Shown here in pieces: positions 19,578 through 29,210 of a stretch of 57,272 nucleotides of DNA (the stretch's first letter is position 1; each line of letters begins with the position of its first letter). The DNA is taken from the NCBI RefSeq assembly GCF_900114035.1, contig NZ_FORP01000034.1, forward strand, positions 1 through 57,272. Reading direction: 5' to 3'. The notes beneath the pieces are model-generated. The model saw only the letters and a program-made list of their open reading frames with translations, was not told the DNA's origin and ran no database searches. The position numbers were made by a program, and so were the translations under genes. Source of the DNA: Amycolatopsis sacchari. Lineage in GTDB: Bacteria; Actinomycetota; Actinomycetes; Mycobacteriales; Pseudonocardiaceae.

Positions 19578-22517
19578 TCAGACGCGCGGCTTCTCGCGCT
19601 GCTCGTAGGTCTCGACCACGTCGCCGACCTTGATGTCGCTGTACGACCCGAGCGTCAGACCGCACTCGTAGCCCTCGCGCACCTCGACCACGTCGTCCTT
19701 GAACCGCCGCAGCGAGCTGACCGGCAGGTTCTCGGCGATGACCACATCGTCCCGCAGCAACCGCGCCCTGGCGTTGCGCCGGATCTCGCCCGAGGTGACC
19801 AGGCACCCGGCGATGGTGCCGAACTTCGAGGACTTGAAGACCTCGCGCACCTCCGCCTTGCCGAGCTCGACCTCTTCGTACTCCGGCTTGAGCATGCCCT
19901 TCAGAGCCTGCTCGATCTCCTCGATCGCCTGGTAGATCACCGTGTAGTACCGGACGTCGACGCCCTCGCGGGTGGCCCGCTCGGTCGCCTTGCCCTGTGC
20001 CCGCACGTTGAACCCGAGCACGATCGCGTCGGACGCCGTCGCCAGGTCGATGTCGGACTCGGTCACGCCACCGACACCGCGGTGGACCACGTTGAGCTCG
20101 ACCTCGTCACCCACGTCCAGCTGCACCAGGGCCGCCTCGAGCGCCTCGACGGTACCCGAGTTGTCACCCTTGATGATCAGGTTGAGGGTCGAGGTCTCCT
20201 TCAGCGCGGAGTCCAGGTCCTCCAGGCTGACGCGCTTCCGCTTGGCCGCGTTCTGCGCGTTGCGCAACCGGGCCTGGCGGCGCTCGGCGATCTGCCGCGC
20301 GACGCGGTCCTCCTCGACGACCAGGAACGTGTCACCGGCGCCCGGCACCGAGGTGAACCCGATGACCTGGACCGGCCGCGAAGGCAGCGCCTCCGTGACG
20401 TCCTCGTTGTACTCGTCGACCATCCGGCGCACGCGGCCGTAGGCGTCGCCCGCCACGACCGAGTCCCCGATCCGCAGCGTGCCGCGCTGCACCAGCACCG
20501 TGGCCACCGGACCGCGGCCGCGGTCCAGGTGCGCCTCGATGGCGACACCCTGGGCCGGCATGTCCGGGTTGGCCCGCAGGTCCAGCGTCGCGTCCGCGGT
20601 CAGCAGGATCGCCTCGAGCAGCTGCTCGATGTTGATGTTCTCGCGGGCGGAGATGTCGACGAACATGGTGTCGCCGCCGTACTCCTCGGCCACGAGGCCG
20701 TACTCGGTCAGCTGCTGGCGGATCTTCTGCGGGTTCGCGCCTTCCTTGTCGATCTTGTTGACCGCGACCACGATCGGCACCTTCGCCGCCTGGGCGTGGT
20801 TGATCGCCTCCACCGTCTGCGGCATGACGCCGTCGTCGGCGGCGACCACGATGACCGCGATGTCCGTCGACTGCGCACCACGGGCACGCATGGCGGTGAA
20901 CGCCTCGTGACCCGGGGTGTCGATGAAGGTGATCAGGCGCTTGTTGCCTTCCAGCTCCGTCTCGACCTGGTACGCGCCGATGTGCTGGGTGATGCCACCC
21001 GCCTCGGTCTCGCGCACCCGCGTCTTGCGGATGGTGTCCAGCAGTCGCGTCTTACCGTGGTCGACGTGACCCATGACGGTCACGACCGGCGGCCGGACCT
21101 GGAGGTCCTCCTCGCCGCCCTCGTCCTCGCCGTAGGTGATGTCGAAGGACTCGAGCAGCTCGCGGTCCTCCTCCTCCGGCGACACGACCTGCACGTTGTA
21201 GTTCATCTCCGAGCCGAGCAGCTCGAGGATCTCGTCGGACACCGACTGCGTGGCCGTCACCATCTCGCCGAGGTGGAACAGCACCTGCACCAGCGAAGCC
21301 GGGTTCGCGTCGATCTTCTCCGCGAAGTCGGTCAGCGAGGCACCGCGCGGCAGGCGGATCGTCTCGCCGCTGCCCTTGGGCAGCCGCACACCGCCGACGC
21401 TGGGCGCCTGCATGTTGTCCATGTACTCCTGGCGCTTCTGCCGCTTCGACTTGCGGCCCTTGCGCGAGGGACCACCGGGGCGGCCGAAGGCACCGGCCGT
21501 ACCGCCGCGGCCACCGCCGCCACGGCCACCGCCGCCACCGCGGAAACCGCCACCGCCGGCGGGCGCACCGCCACCGGGGCCGCCGCGGAAGCCGCCGCCA
21601 CCGGCACCGGCACCGCCGCCGCGGTAACCACCGCCGCCACCGCCACCGGGACGGCCGGCGCCACCGGGACCACCACGGCCCGCACCGGCGCCACCACGGC
21701 CACCGCCAGGACCGCCACGGCCCGCGCCGGGACCGGCGGGACGCTGCGTGCGGCCGGGCATCATGCCCGGGTTCGGGCGCGGCGGCATGTTGCCGGGGCT
21801 CGGCCGGTTGCCGCCGCCGGGACGGGGCCCGGGGGCCGGCCGGTCGCCGCCGGCACGCTCGGCCGGACGCTCGCCACCGGGCCGCGGGCCGCGGTCACCG
21901 CCTGCCCCGCCACCGGGACGCGGCGGCGCGGGACGCGGCGCGGGCGCGCCGGAACCGACACCGAAGGGGTTGTTGCCGACCCGCGGGGTGCGCGGACCGG
22001 GCTTGGGACCGCCGGGCTTGGGGCCCTGCGGCTTGGGGGGCACCACCGAGCTGCCGCCGCCCTGCGCGGGCGCACCACCGGGCCGCGGGCCCGGCTGCTG
22101 CGGCTTCGGCTCCGCCTTCGCGGCGGGCACCTGCGGCTGCTGCTGCGGACGCGGCTGTTGCTGCTGCGGCTGCTGGGGGGTCTGCGGCTGCTGCTGCGCC
22201 GGGGGCCGGGGGCCGGGACGCGGACCGGGTACCGCGGTGGGCCGCGGCCGGTCCTGGGACTCCGGGGTCCTGGCGGGCGCGGGAGCGCCGCCGTTGCCGT
22301 TCGACGGACCCGGCACCGGCTTGCGGCCGCCGGACTTGCCGCCGGGCTTTCCGCCGCCGGCGGTGAACGCGTCCCTCAGCCGGCGGGCAACGGGTGCCTC
22401 GACGGTCGAAGACGCGGACTTCACGAACTCGCCCTGCTCCTTGAGCTTGGCGAGAACTTCCTTACTGGTGACACCGAGCTCTTTCGCCAGCTCGTGCACG
22501 CGGGCCTTGCCTGCCAC
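19578..22517 (-). CDS. infB: Translation initiation factor IF-2
   Basis: IF-2 is the GTPase that brings initiator tRNA to the 30S subunit and promotes subunit joining. The 979-residue chain starts with the IF2N module ([23 protein letters not shown]). A very long Pro/Gln then Gly/Arg-rich region follows, with RGG-like runs around residues 240-350. A second IF2N module comes before the G domain: GHVDHGKT at 483-490, then DTPGH and NKID. Domains II to IV follow and end at [12 protein letters not shown]. The GTG at 22517 has GAGGAG just upstream; a TTG 12 nt earlier is less likely. Confidence 0.97.
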   Translation of the reverse strand: MAGKARVHELAKELGVTSKEVLAKLKEQGEFVKSASSTVEAPVARRLRDAFTAGGGKPGGKSGGRKPVPGPSNGNGGAPAPARTPESQDRPRPTAVPGPRPGPRPPAQQQPQTPQQPQQQQPRPQQQPQVPAAKAEPKPQQPGPRPGGAPAQGGGSSVVPPKPQGPKPGGPKPGPRTPRVGNNPFGVGSGAPAPRPAPPRPGGGAGGDRGPRPGGERPAERAGGDRPAPGPRPGGGNRPSPGNMPPRPNPGMMPGRTQRPAGPGAGRGGPGGGRGGAGAGRGGPGGAGRPGGGGGGGYRGGGAGAGGGGFRGGPGGGAPAGGGGFRGGGGGRGGGGRGGTAGAFGRPGGPSRKGRKSKRQKRQEYMDNMQAPSVGGVRLPKGSGETIRLPRGASLTDFAEKIDANPASLVQVLFHLGEMVTATQSVSDEILELLGSEMNYNVQVVSPEEEDRELLESFDITYGEDEGGEEDLQVRPPVVTVMGHVDHGKTRLLDTIRKTRVRETEAGGITQHIGAYQVETELEGNKRLITFIDTPGHEAFTAMRARGAQSTDIAVIVVAADDGVMPQTVEAINHAQAAKVPIVVAVNKIDKEGANPQKIRQQLTEYGLVAEEYGGDTMFVDISARENINIEQLLEAILLTADATLDLRANPDMPAQGVAIEAHLDRGRGPVATVLVQRGTLRIGDSVVAGDAYGRVRRMVDEYNEDVTEALPSRPVQVIGFTSVPGAGDTFLVVEEDRVARQIAERRQARLRNAQNAAKRKRVSLEDLDSALKETSTLNLIIKGDNSGTVEALEAALVQLDVGDEVELNVVHRGVGGVTESDIDLATASDAIVLGFNVRAQGKATERATREGVDVRYYTVIYQAIEEIEQALKGMLKPEYEEVELGKAEVREVFKSSKFGTIAGCLVTSGEIRRNARARLLRDDVVIAENLPVSSLRRFKDDVVEVREGYECGLTLGSYSDIKVGDVVETYEQREKPRV

Positions 22518-22671
22518 TGCTCTCCTCAACTGATGAGGCCAGCTGGCGGTAAGGGACCCGCTGACCTCGTCCTATCGTCGCGCGTTCATGGCTTCAGCTT
22601 CACGGCTGACTCATGACGGGTCGACCTGCTTCCTTCGTTTCCGTTCGGCCCGGGGAAGGTCCCCGGCCCGC

Positions 22672-22971
22672 TCAACCGGCGTGCCGCTCGAGGTAGCGCC
22701 GCACCGGTGCGTCGTCGAGTGTCCCAGAACTTCGTAACGCTCTGGGAAACGCCCGCCGCCGCCCGGCTTTGGCCAGGCAACCCGGTTCGGGGTGCAGCCA
22801 CGCACCCCGGCCCGGCAGCCGCCGACGTTCGTCGACGACCACGTGCCCGTCCGCCGCGACCACTCGCAGCAGCTCACCGACCGAAGCCCGCTTCCGGCAG
22901 CCCACGCACGTCCGGACCGGTGCCTCCCGGTGTCCGTCGCGCGCGTTACCCGAACGCGGGCTCTCAACCAT
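22672..22971 (-). CDS. ylxR: YlxR-family (DUF448) RNA-binding protein
   Basis: A 99-residue YlxR protein, conserved between nusA and infB. It shows the family signature RTCVGCRKRA (C22, C25) and PGRGAWLHPEPGCLAKA. YlxR proteins have an RNA-binding surface, and a role with RNase P or in regulation has been proposed in Bacillus. ATG at 22971 is used. A GTG at 22998 that overlaps the nusA stop as GTGA would add nine residues and is a real alternative. Confidence 0.85.
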   Translation of the reverse strand: MVESPRSGNARDGHREAPVRTCVGCRKRASVGELLRVVAADGHVVVDERRRLPGRGAWLHPEPGCLAKAGRRRAFPRALRSSGTLDDAPVRRYLERHAG

Positions 22972-22994
22972 GTTCGAGTTTAGCCCCTGGCCTG

Positions 22995-24020
22995 TCACTC
23001 AGCCGAACCGGTTGTCGCGGCGCGCGGGGTGTCATCCTGCTCACTTCCCGCGGCGTCGCTGCGGATGTCGATGCGCCACCCGGTCAGCCTCGCGGCCAGC
23101 CGGGCGTTCTGCCCTTCCTTGCCGATGGCGAGGGACAGCTGGAAATCGGGCACCACCACGCGGGCCGTCTTCGCGCGCTCGTCCACCACCTGTACGGAGA
23201 CAACCTTCGCGGGCGACAGCGCATTCCCGACGAAGCGAGCCGGATCCTCGGAGTAGTCGATGATGTCGATCTTCTCCCCGGCCAGCTCGCTCATCACGTT
23301 GCGCACGCGGGCGCCGACGGGCCCGATGCACGCGCCCTTGGCGTTGACGCCCGGCACCGTGGACTTCACGGCGATCTTCGAACGGTGCCCGGCCTCGCGG
23401 GCGACCGCGGCGATCTCGACCGTGCCGTCGGCGATCTCGGGCACCTCCAGCGCGAACAGCTTGCGCACGAGGTTCGGGTGCGTCCGGGACAGGGTGATCT
23501 GCGGGCCACGGCTGCCGCGGGACACGCCCACCACGTACGCCTTGAGCCTGCTGCCGTGCTGGTAGGACTCGCCGGGCACCTGCTCGGCCGGGGGCAGCAC
23601 GCCCTCGGTGTCGCCCACCTGCACGATCACCATGCCCCGCGCGTTCGCGCGGGCGTCACGCTGGATGACGCCCGCGACGATCTCGCCCTCCTTGGCGGAG
23701 AACTCGCCGTAGGTCTTCTCGTGCTCGGCGTCGCGCAGCCGCTGCAGGATGACCTGGCGCGCGGTGGTGGCGGCGATGCGGCCGAACCCCTCCGGCGTGT
23801 CGTCCCACTCCTCGTCCACCTCGCCGTTCTCGTCGAGCGTGTGGGCGAGCACCCGGACGTAGCCGGTCTTGCGGTCGATGTCGATGCGCGCGTGCGGCTG
23901 GTGGCCCTCGGTGTGCTTGTAGGCCGTCAGCAGCGCGGTTTCGATGGCCTCGATGACGGTTTCGAAGGGGATGTCCTTGTCCCGCTCGATCGCGCGCAGC
24001 GCGGCGATGTCCACGTTCAC
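22995..24020 (-). CDS. nusA: Transcription termination/antitermination factor NusA
   Basis: NusA binds RNA polymerase and nascent RNA, affecting pausing, termination and antitermination. The 341-residue chain has the N-terminal domain ([20 protein letters not shown]), an S1 domain ([11 protein letters not shown]) and two KH domains ([39 protein letters not shown]). It lacks the acidic repeats of E. coli NusA, as is usual in actinobacteria. GTG at 24020 has GGAGGGAGAG upstream and overlaps the rimP stop by 4 nt, so translation is coupled. Confidence 0.96.
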   Translation of the reverse strand: MNVDIAALRAIERDKDIPFETVIEAIETALLTAYKHTEGHQPHARIDIDRKTGYVRVLAHTLDENGEVDEEWDDTPEGFGRIAATTARQVILQRLRDAEHEKTYGEFSAKEGEIVAGVIQRDARANARGMVIVQVGDTEGVLPPAEQVPGESYQHGSRLKAYVVGVSRGSRGPQITLSRTHPNLVRKLFALEVPEIADGTVEIAAVAREAGHRSKIAVKSTVPGVNAKGACIGPVGARVRNVMSELAGEKIDIIDYSEDPARFVGNALSPAKVVSVQVVDERAKTARVVVPDFQLSLAIGKEGQNARLAARLTGWRIDIRSDAAGSEQDDTPRAATTGSAE

Positions 24021-24553
24021 TTCGGCTCTCCCTCCGTCCCGGTCGTGTCGATCATCCCCGAGGCGTCTTGCTCCAGCAGTTTCAGGTCCTCCGTCGGCGG
24101 TTGCTTGAACTCGATCTCGATGACGGCCTTCGCCACGTCGCGGTAGCGGACGTCGCGGAGCTGCCCGTCGGCGAGCACGCGGACCGATTCGGGCCCCGCG
24201 TGACCCACGCGGCCGAGGAAACCGGCGCCCTCGTGCGGGGTGATCCGCACGAGCCGGTACTTCGCGCGCCGCCAGTGCCGCGGGGTGGTCAGCGGCCGGT
24301 CCACGCCGGGCGAGGTGACTTCGAGGGTGTAGGCGCCCGCGATGAGGTGGTCGTGCCGGTCGAGCACGGCGGAGACGACGCGGCTGACCTCGGCCACCTC
24401 GTCGAGCCCCACGCCGTCGTCGGCGTCGACGACCACCTTCACCAGCTTGCGGCGCCCGGCCTGCTGGACGTCGAGCGCGTCGAGGTCGAAACCAGCACCG
24501 GCCACCGCTTCGGCCACGATCGGCTCCAGCTTGCCGGCGAGTTCTCCTGGCAC
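24017..24553 (-). CDS. rimP: Ribosome maturation factor RimP
   Basis: RimP helps 30S assembly around S12/S19. The 178-residue chain has the N-terminal alpha/beta domain ([46 protein letters not shown]) and the SH3-like C-terminal domain beginning [16 protein letters not shown] at 24553 has GGAGAG upstream. It is the first gene of the rimP-nusA-ylxR-infB run, so the operon promoter should lie in the short gap to the divergent DUF4439 gene. Confidence 0.95.
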   Translation of the reverse strand: MPGELAGKLEPIVAEAVAGAGFDLDALDVQQAGRRKLVKVVVDADDGVGLDEVAEVSRVVSAVLDRHDHLIAGAYTLEVTSPGVDRPLTTPRHWRRAKYRLVRITPHEGAGFLGRVGHAGPESVRVLADGQLRDVRYRDVAKAVIEIEFKQPPTEDLKLLEQDASGMIDTTGTEGEPK

Positions 24554-24658
24554 CTTGGCGCTCTCTCTCCTGTTTGGTCCCTGTCGTGAGGGACCAGCTT
24601 AACCGGTTGGCCCCCGGCATCGCCCGTGGTCGTCGCCCTCCTGGCAATATGGCGTCAC

Positions 24659-25582
24659 GTGACCCCCCGTACGCGCCGCGACCTGCTGCGGCTGAGCGCA
24701 CTGGCGGCACTGGCCGTCCCGCTCGCCGCGTGCCGAACCGGATATTCCGACGAGCCCGACCCGCTCGCGTCGCTCGCCGAGCAGGCGAGGGCCGACGCCG
24801 CGGCGGCGAACGCGCTGGCGTCGGGTGCGGGGGCGGAAGCGAGCCTGGCCAAGCAGGTCGCGACCGTGCGGGACGCGCACGCGCGGGCGCTGCAGGCCGA
24901 AGTGGACCGGCTCAACCGGCCCAAGGCCCCCGTGCACGCCGAGACCCCGGGCGGCAGTGGGCTCGCGGGGCTGAAGGAGCGGCTGGCGACCGCACGCGGA
25001 CAGGCGGAGGCGCTGGTGGTGCCGATGGAGCGGTACCGGGCCGGCCTGGTCGCCGCCGTCGCGGCGGGGTGCGCGGGGCTGCAGCAGCTGGACGACCGGC
25101 TCGGGCCGGGTGCGGATCCCGGGACCGTCAGCCCGGTGGGCTCCGTGCCGGAGGAATCGGTCGACCCGCTGCAGAAGGCGCTCGACGCCGAGCACGCCGC
25201 GGTGTGGGTGTACGGCCTGGTGAGCGCTTTCCTGCCGGCCAACTACAACGCCGGGGTCGCGGAGGGGGCGGGTGAGCACCAGGACCGGCGCGACGCGTGC
25301 GTCCGGATGCTCGACGCGGCCGGTGCGACGCCGCACGGGCCGGAGCCCGCGTACATCACGCCGAAGCCGGTGACGGACGCGACGTCGGCGAAGAGCGTGG
25401 TGGCCACGGCGGAGGCGGACGCGGCGAACGCGTGGGCCGGGGTGCTGGCCCGCACGGACGACGAAGGCCTGCGGAAGGTCGCGCTGACCGCGCTGCTGGG
25501 CTCGGCCCGCCGCGGCACGCGGTGGCGCCAGGCCGCCGGGGAGAACCCGGCCGCGCTGGCGTTGATCGGCGTGAACGCCTGA
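24659..25582 (+). CDS. DUF4439 lipoprotein with ferritin-like fold
   Basis: A 307-residue exported lipoprotein. Twin arginines at residues 6-7 ([17 protein letters not shown]) precede a lipobox LAAC with C25, suggesting Tat export and lipidation. The C-terminal half (about 180-305) is the DUF4439 four-helix, ferritin-like domain ([19 protein letters not shown]). A similar gene (Rv2844) lies next to rimP in mycobacteria. Function unknown. GTG at 24659 gives the signal peptide. There is no ribosome-binding site, and CAATAT lies 8 nt upstream, so a leaderless message is possible. Confidence 0.75.
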   Translation: MTPRTRRDLLRLSALAALAVPLAACRTGYSDEPDPLASLAEQARADAAAANALASGAGAEASLAKQVATVRDAHARALQAEVDRLNRPKAPVHAETPGGSGLAGLKERLATARGQAEALVVPMERYRAGLVAAVAAGCAGLQQLDDRLGPGADPGTVSPVGSVPEESVDPLQKALDAEHAAVWVYGLVSAFLPANYNAGVAEGAGEHQDRRDACVRMLDAAGATPHGPEPAYITPKPVTDATSAKSVVATAEADAANAWAGVLARTDDEGLRKVALTALLGSARRGTRWRQAAGENPAALALIGVNA

Positions 25583-25679
25583 GGAGCCCCGGACCCGCTT
25601 CGGGGCCCTCGGGCGGCTTCGTGGTCGCCCGTGAGAATCCCACCCCACCGGCGTCAGCGCCTGATGCGCGGCACCCGAC

Positions 25680-25863
25680 CACCGTCGGCACGGTGTTCTT
25701 CGGCAGGCTCGCGGCGGACGGCGACTTCCCCGCGGCCACGACGACGAGCCTGCTGGTCGGCGCCGGACTGTTCCTGGTGGCGCTACTGGCCTGTTCCCTG
25801 CTGCCGCGAGCGGTGGCGGCGCCTAACCCAGCTGCGGTGCCAGATCCAGCGCCTCGGCGTTGA
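25680..25863 (+). pseudogene. Remnant of an MFS (EmrB/QacA-type) transporter C-terminus
   Basis: The plus frame reads TVGTVFFGRLAADGDFPAAT then TTSLLVGAGLFLVALLACSL and LLPRAV. This resembles the last helices of 14-helix drug exporters, with no start and no preceding helices. It lies between DUF4439 and a convergent gene that overlaps its end. Probably a truncated relic; the exact left boundary is uncertain. Confidence 0.45.
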
Positions 25864-26449
25864 CCCGGCCGAGCGTGCCGTCGTCGGCCCGGCCGTCGAA
25901 GAAGGCGGACAGCACGATCGTGACGCTCGCGCCCGTGGCGCGGGAGGCGTACTTGCCGTCGGCGAGTTTCGGGGCGTTCGGCAGTTTCGCGGTGCCGTCG
26001 CGGACGAGGTCGACGACGTTGCCGGTGCCGTCGCGGTCCACGAGCGCCTTCAGCTGCTGCGCCTGCGCCGCGTCGGGCATCGTGACCAGCACGACCGACA
26101 CCAGGGCGTTTCCACCGCCCGCGGTCGTCGTGTACAGCGCTCGGGAGAGCCTGGCGCACGCGTGCTCGCCGAACCAGCGCTTGACGTCGGCGGTCGACTT
26201 GGCCACGCAGTCGGTCGACGCGACCGGCCCCTCGGTGAGGGTGAACGAGAACTGCTTCGCCGGCGGCTGGGCCACCGGGGCCGGGGTGCTGTCGCGCTGG
26301 ACGAGCCACCACACGAGCCCCGCCACCACGGCGACGGCCACCAGCCCGGCGCCCTTGAGCAGCCAGCCTGCGCCTCGCCGCGGCTGCGCGGGAACGCGCG
26401 GCAGGGGCGCCGTGTCCCCACGGCCCGGAGGGTATTGCGGTCCGACCAC
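25823..26449 (-). CDS. Single-pass membrane protein with exported C-terminal domain
   Basis: A 208-residue protein: a Pro/Arg-rich cytoplasmic N-terminus, one transmembrane helix (about residues 30-50) and an outside domain of about 150 residues with two cysteines (TDCVAK, HACARL) that may form a disulphide. I do not recognise the domain. GTG at 26449 is chosen. TACGGT lies 8 nt upstream with no ribosome-binding site, again like a leaderless start. A frame extending to 26533 is possible. It converges on the MFS relic. Confidence 0.6.
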   Translation of the reverse strand: MVGPQYPPGRGDTAPLPRVPAQPRRGAGWLLKGAGLVAVAVVAGLVWWLVQRDSTPAPVAQPPAKQFSFTLTEGPVASTDCVAKSTADVKRWFGEHACARLSRALYTTTAGGGNALVSVVLVTMPDAAQAQQLKALVDRDGTGNVVDLVRDGTAKLPNAPKLADGKYASRATGASVTIVLSAFFDGRADDGTLGRVNAEALDLAPQLG

Positions 26450-26472
26450 GAGGGAACACCGTATCGGACGGT

Positions 26473-27060
26473 TCACCCTGACGTGTGCCTGTGGCGCAAT
26501 CCGTCGAGGGTCAGCCCCAGGTTGCGCCGCCACTGCCCCTTCGGCGTGACCAGGCCGAGCGTGTGGTCGCCGGGCAGCACGGCGGCCAGCAGGAACGCGA
26601 CGTCGCGCCAGCCGACGTCCGGCCGCAGCACCCCGGCGCGCTGGGCGCGCTCGACCAGTTCCCGCAGCCGCCGCCGGATCCTCGCCAGCGGGGCGGCGAG
26701 GTCGAGCGCGGTCCCGCCGAGCGCTTCACGCACCCCGCAGCTCGTGGCCCGCAGCCGCACGTAGTCGTGGGCGAACCGCGCGAACCCCGCCCACGGGTCC
26801 GGATCGGTCAGCGCGTCCTCGGCGAGTGCGGTCATCTCGTCGAGCAGGTCGGTGAGCACCGCCTCCAGCAACGCTTCCCGCGAGGACAGGCGGCGGTAGA
26901 ACGTGCCGATGCCGACGCCGGCCCGGCGCGCGATCTCGTGGGCCGTGACCTCGATGCCGACCTCCGCCAGCGCCTCGCGTGCCGCGTCGACGAGCCGCGC
27001 CACGTTCCGCCGCGCGTCCGCCCGCGCCCCGTCCTCCTGCAACCGCTCCACCGCGCCCAC
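26473..27060 (-). CDS. TetR-family transcriptional regulator
   Basis: A 195-residue TetR protein. The N-terminal HTH reads RLVDAAREALAEVGIEVTAH then EIARRAGVGIGTFYRRLSSR, and the C-terminal ligand domain carries the SBP-like helix set. Start GTG at 27060. It is divergent from a Gfo/Idh/MocA oxidoreductase. The gap between them holds a duplicated AAACGGAC/GTCCGTTT palindrome that is very likely its operator, so self-control and control of the neighbour are expected. Confidence 0.85.
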   Translation of the reverse strand: MGAVERLQEDGARADARRNVARLVDAAREALAEVGIEVTAHEIARRAGVGIGTFYRRLSSREALLEAVLTDLLDEMTALAEDALTDPDPWAGFARFAHDYVRLRATSCGVREALGGTALDLAAPLARIRRRLRELVERAQRAGVLRPDVGWRDVAFLLAAVLPGDHTLGLVTPKGQWRRNLGLTLDGLRHRHTSG

Positions 27061-27074
27061 GGGCCGACCCTAGC

Positions 27075-27127
27075 AAACGGACTCGGCGGGTCCGGTTAGG
27101 CTTGAAACGGACGCAGCTAGTCCGTTT
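27075..27127. promoter_or_regulatory. Tandem TetR-type operators
   Basis: Two inverted repeats of identical design lie 30 bp apart. AAACGGAC-N7-GTCCGGTT spans 27075-27097 with one mismatch; AAACGGAC-N7-GTCCGTTT spans 27105-27127 and is perfect. TTGAAA (27103-27108) and TTTACT (27125-27130) may be a -35/-10 pair, which the second site would cover. Confidence 0.75.
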
Positions 27128-27143
27128 ACTGGAGGTGGACACG

Positions 27144-28145
27144 ATGACCATCAGGGTCGGGATCCTCGGCGCCAGCCCGGACCGCGGCTGGGCCGGGCGC
27201 TCGCACATCCCCGCCTTGCGGCGGCTGGACGGCTACGAGCTGGCGGCGGTCGGGACGAGCCGGGCCGAAAGCGCCGCCCGGGCGGGGGAAGCGTTCGGCG
27301 TGCCCGCCTTCACCGATCCGCGGGCACTCGCCGAGGCGGTGGACCTCGTCGTGGTGACCGTCCGGGTGCCCGCGCACGCCGAGCTCGTGCGGGCGGCACT
27401 CGCGGCGGGCAAGGACGTCTACTGTGAGTGGCCGCTGGCCCGCACCGCCCGGGAAGCCGAGGAGCTGGCGGCGGAAGCGGAAGCCGCCGGGGTGCGGACG
27501 GTCGTCGGCCTGCAGGCCCGCTACTCCCCCGCCCTCGTGCGCGCCCGCGAGCTGCTGCCCTCCCTCGGGCGCCTCACGTCGATCACGGTGTACGCGGCAC
27601 GGGGCAAGGGCGCGGAGGACGTCGTGCCGGAGTGGACGGCCTACACCTACGACGCCGCGTCAGGAGCGGGGCTGGTCGAGGTGTACGGCGGGCACACCCT
27701 CGACGCGATCGCCTTCCTGGGCGGTGAGATCACGGACCTGTCGGCCGCGGTGTCGGTCCAGCGCGCGCACCACGTCACCGACACCGGCCGCTCGATCGAG
27801 GTCACCGCACCCGACCACTTCCTGGCACACGCCACGCTCGCCGGAGGGGCGGTGGCGTCACTGCACGTGCACGACGGCCGGGTCGGCGGCTCCCGCGTGC
27901 GGATCGAGATCACCGGCACCCGGGGCGACCTGACGCTGACCGCCGACGCGGACGGCGACCCGCTCGGCGGCCAGCTGCAGATCAGCCCGCTGCGCGGGAT
28001 CGACGTGCCGGAGCCGGACCTGCCCGCGGAAGCGGTGAACGTGGCCGGGCTCTACCGCGCGTTCGCGGCCGGGGCGCCGGTGCCCGGCTTCGCGGCGGGC
28101 GTCCGGCTGCACCGGCTGCTGGAGACCGCTACCGCACGGCCTTGA
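27144..28145 (+). CDS. Gfo/Idh/MocA-family NAD(P)-dependent oxidoreductase
   Basis: A 333-residue oxidoreductase. The Rossmann start is RVGILGASPDRGWAGRSHIP, the cofactor/catalytic motif is the EWPLA variant of EKP (KDVYCEWPLA), and GAGLVEVYGGHTLDAIAFL in the C-terminal domain holds the conserved D/H region. The Lys of the usual EKP motif is replaced by Trp, so catalysis may differ from sugar dehydrogenases. ATG at 27144 has GGAGG upstream. Expression is probably under the divergent TetR gene. Confidence 0.8.
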   Translation: MTIRVGILGASPDRGWAGRSHIPALRRLDGYELAAVGTSRAESAARAGEAFGVPAFTDPRALAEAVDLVVVTVRVPAHAELVRAALAAGKDVYCEWPLARTAREAEELAAEAEAAGVRTVVGLQARYSPALVRARELLPSLGRLTSITVYAARGKGAEDVVPEWTAYTYDAASGAGLVEVYGGHTLDAIAFLGGEITDLSAAVSVQRAHHVTDTGRSIEVTAPDHFLAHATLAGGAVASLHVHDGRVGGSRVRIEITGTRGDLTLTADADGDPLGGQLQISPLRGIDVPEPDLPAEAVNVAGLYRAFAAGAPVPGFAAGVRLHRLLETATARP

Positions 28146-29151
28146 GCACGAGGTCCAGGTCGTCGGTGGTGTTGTACAGGTGGAAGCCCACCCGCACCTT
28201 GCCCGCTCGGGCGCTGGCGACCACGCCCGCGGCGCGGAGGCGTTCGGCGTCGCCGTCGAAGGAGACGATGGCGCTGCCCGCCTCCGGCAGGCCGAGGCGC
28301 ACGCGCAGGGTGTCGGCCAGCCCGACGCAGTGCTCCCGGACGGACTCCAGGTCCAGCGAAGCCAGGTACGGCAACGCAACCGCGGCGCCGACGTGCGCGA
28401 GCCACACCGGCGAAAGGTCGTACCGCCGCGCGCTCCCGGCGAGCCGCGCCGGCAGGCCGTACAACGCCTGCCACGGGTCCTCCCCCGCGTACCAGCCGGC
28501 GGCGACCGGGACGCCGCGGTCGAGCACGCGGGGGTGGACCGCGAGCCACGCCGCCCCGCGCGGCGACATCAGCCACTTGTAGCCCGCCGCGACCACCCAG
28601 TCCGCCCAGTCCAGCCGCAGCGGCAGCCAGCCCACCGCCTGCGTCGCGTCGAGCATCACGGGAACCCCCGCGGCCTCGCTCGCCGCACGCAGCGCGTCGA
28701 GGTCGAGCTGCGCGCCGTCGGCGGACTGGACCACGCTGACCGCGACGAGGTCGTACCCCGCCACCCGCTCCGGCAGCTGCGCGAGCGGGGCCTCGGTGAC
28801 GGTGACGCCGCGGTGCGCGTGCGCCGCGAACGGGAACGTGACGCTGGTGAACTCCCCCTCCGCGACCAGCACTTTCGCCCCGTCCGGCAGTCCGGACGCC
28901 ACCACGCCCAGCAGCTGCGAGACGGCGGCCCCGATGGCGACGCGTTCGGCCGGCACGCCGATCAGGTCCCCGAACGCCTGCCGGGACCGCGCCACCGGCT
29001 CGTCGAAGTCACCGGGGGTGGCGGCGCCGCGGCGCCAGTCCTCGACCGCCGCCGCCACCGCGTCGGCCACGGGGGCCGGGGGGACGCCGATGCTGGGGGT
29101 GTTGAGGTAGCCGTCCGGGACGTCGAACCCGGCGCCGAAAGCGGTGCGCAT
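28129..29151 (-). CDS. Class-V aminotransferase-fold PLP enzyme
   Basis: A 340-residue PLP-dependent enzyme of the NifS/EgtE-like fold. The Schiff-base lysine is K192 in AAGYKWLMSPRG, and D168 in VMLDATQAVGW should contact the pyridine nitrogen. It lacks a desulfurase-type catalytic cysteine loop. Similar genes are annotated as aminotransferases or EgtE-like C-S lyases; the substrate cannot be read here. The 3' end overlaps the convergent oxidoreductase by 17 nt. Confidence 0.8.
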   Translation of the reverse strand: MRTAFGAGFDVPDGYLNTPSIGVPPAPVADAVAAAVEDWRRGAATPGDFDEPVARSRQAFGDLIGVPAERVAIGAAVSQLLGVVASGLPDGAKVLVAEGEFTSVTFPFAAHAHRGVTVTEAPLAQLPERVAGYDLVAVSVVQSADGAQLDLDALRAASEAAGVPVMLDATQAVGWLPLRLDWADWVVAAGYKWLMSPRGAAWLAVHPRVLDRGVPVAAGWYAGEDPWQALYGLPARLAGSARRYDLSPVWLAHVGAAVALPYLASLDLESVREHCVGLADTLRVRLGLPEAGSAIVSFDGDAERLRAAGVVASARAGKVRVGFHLYNTTDDLDLVLKAVR

Positions 29152-29210
29152 GCCCCCAGCCTGCCCGATCCCGGCGAGCGGATCACGGGATTTCGGCGCA
29201 CAGTGGGAAA

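Noticed and set aside
19320..22616. A 1098-codon plus-strand frame opposite infB
   Set aside because: Antisense of infB; its Gly/Ala/Thr-rich part mirrors the IF2 linker repeats.
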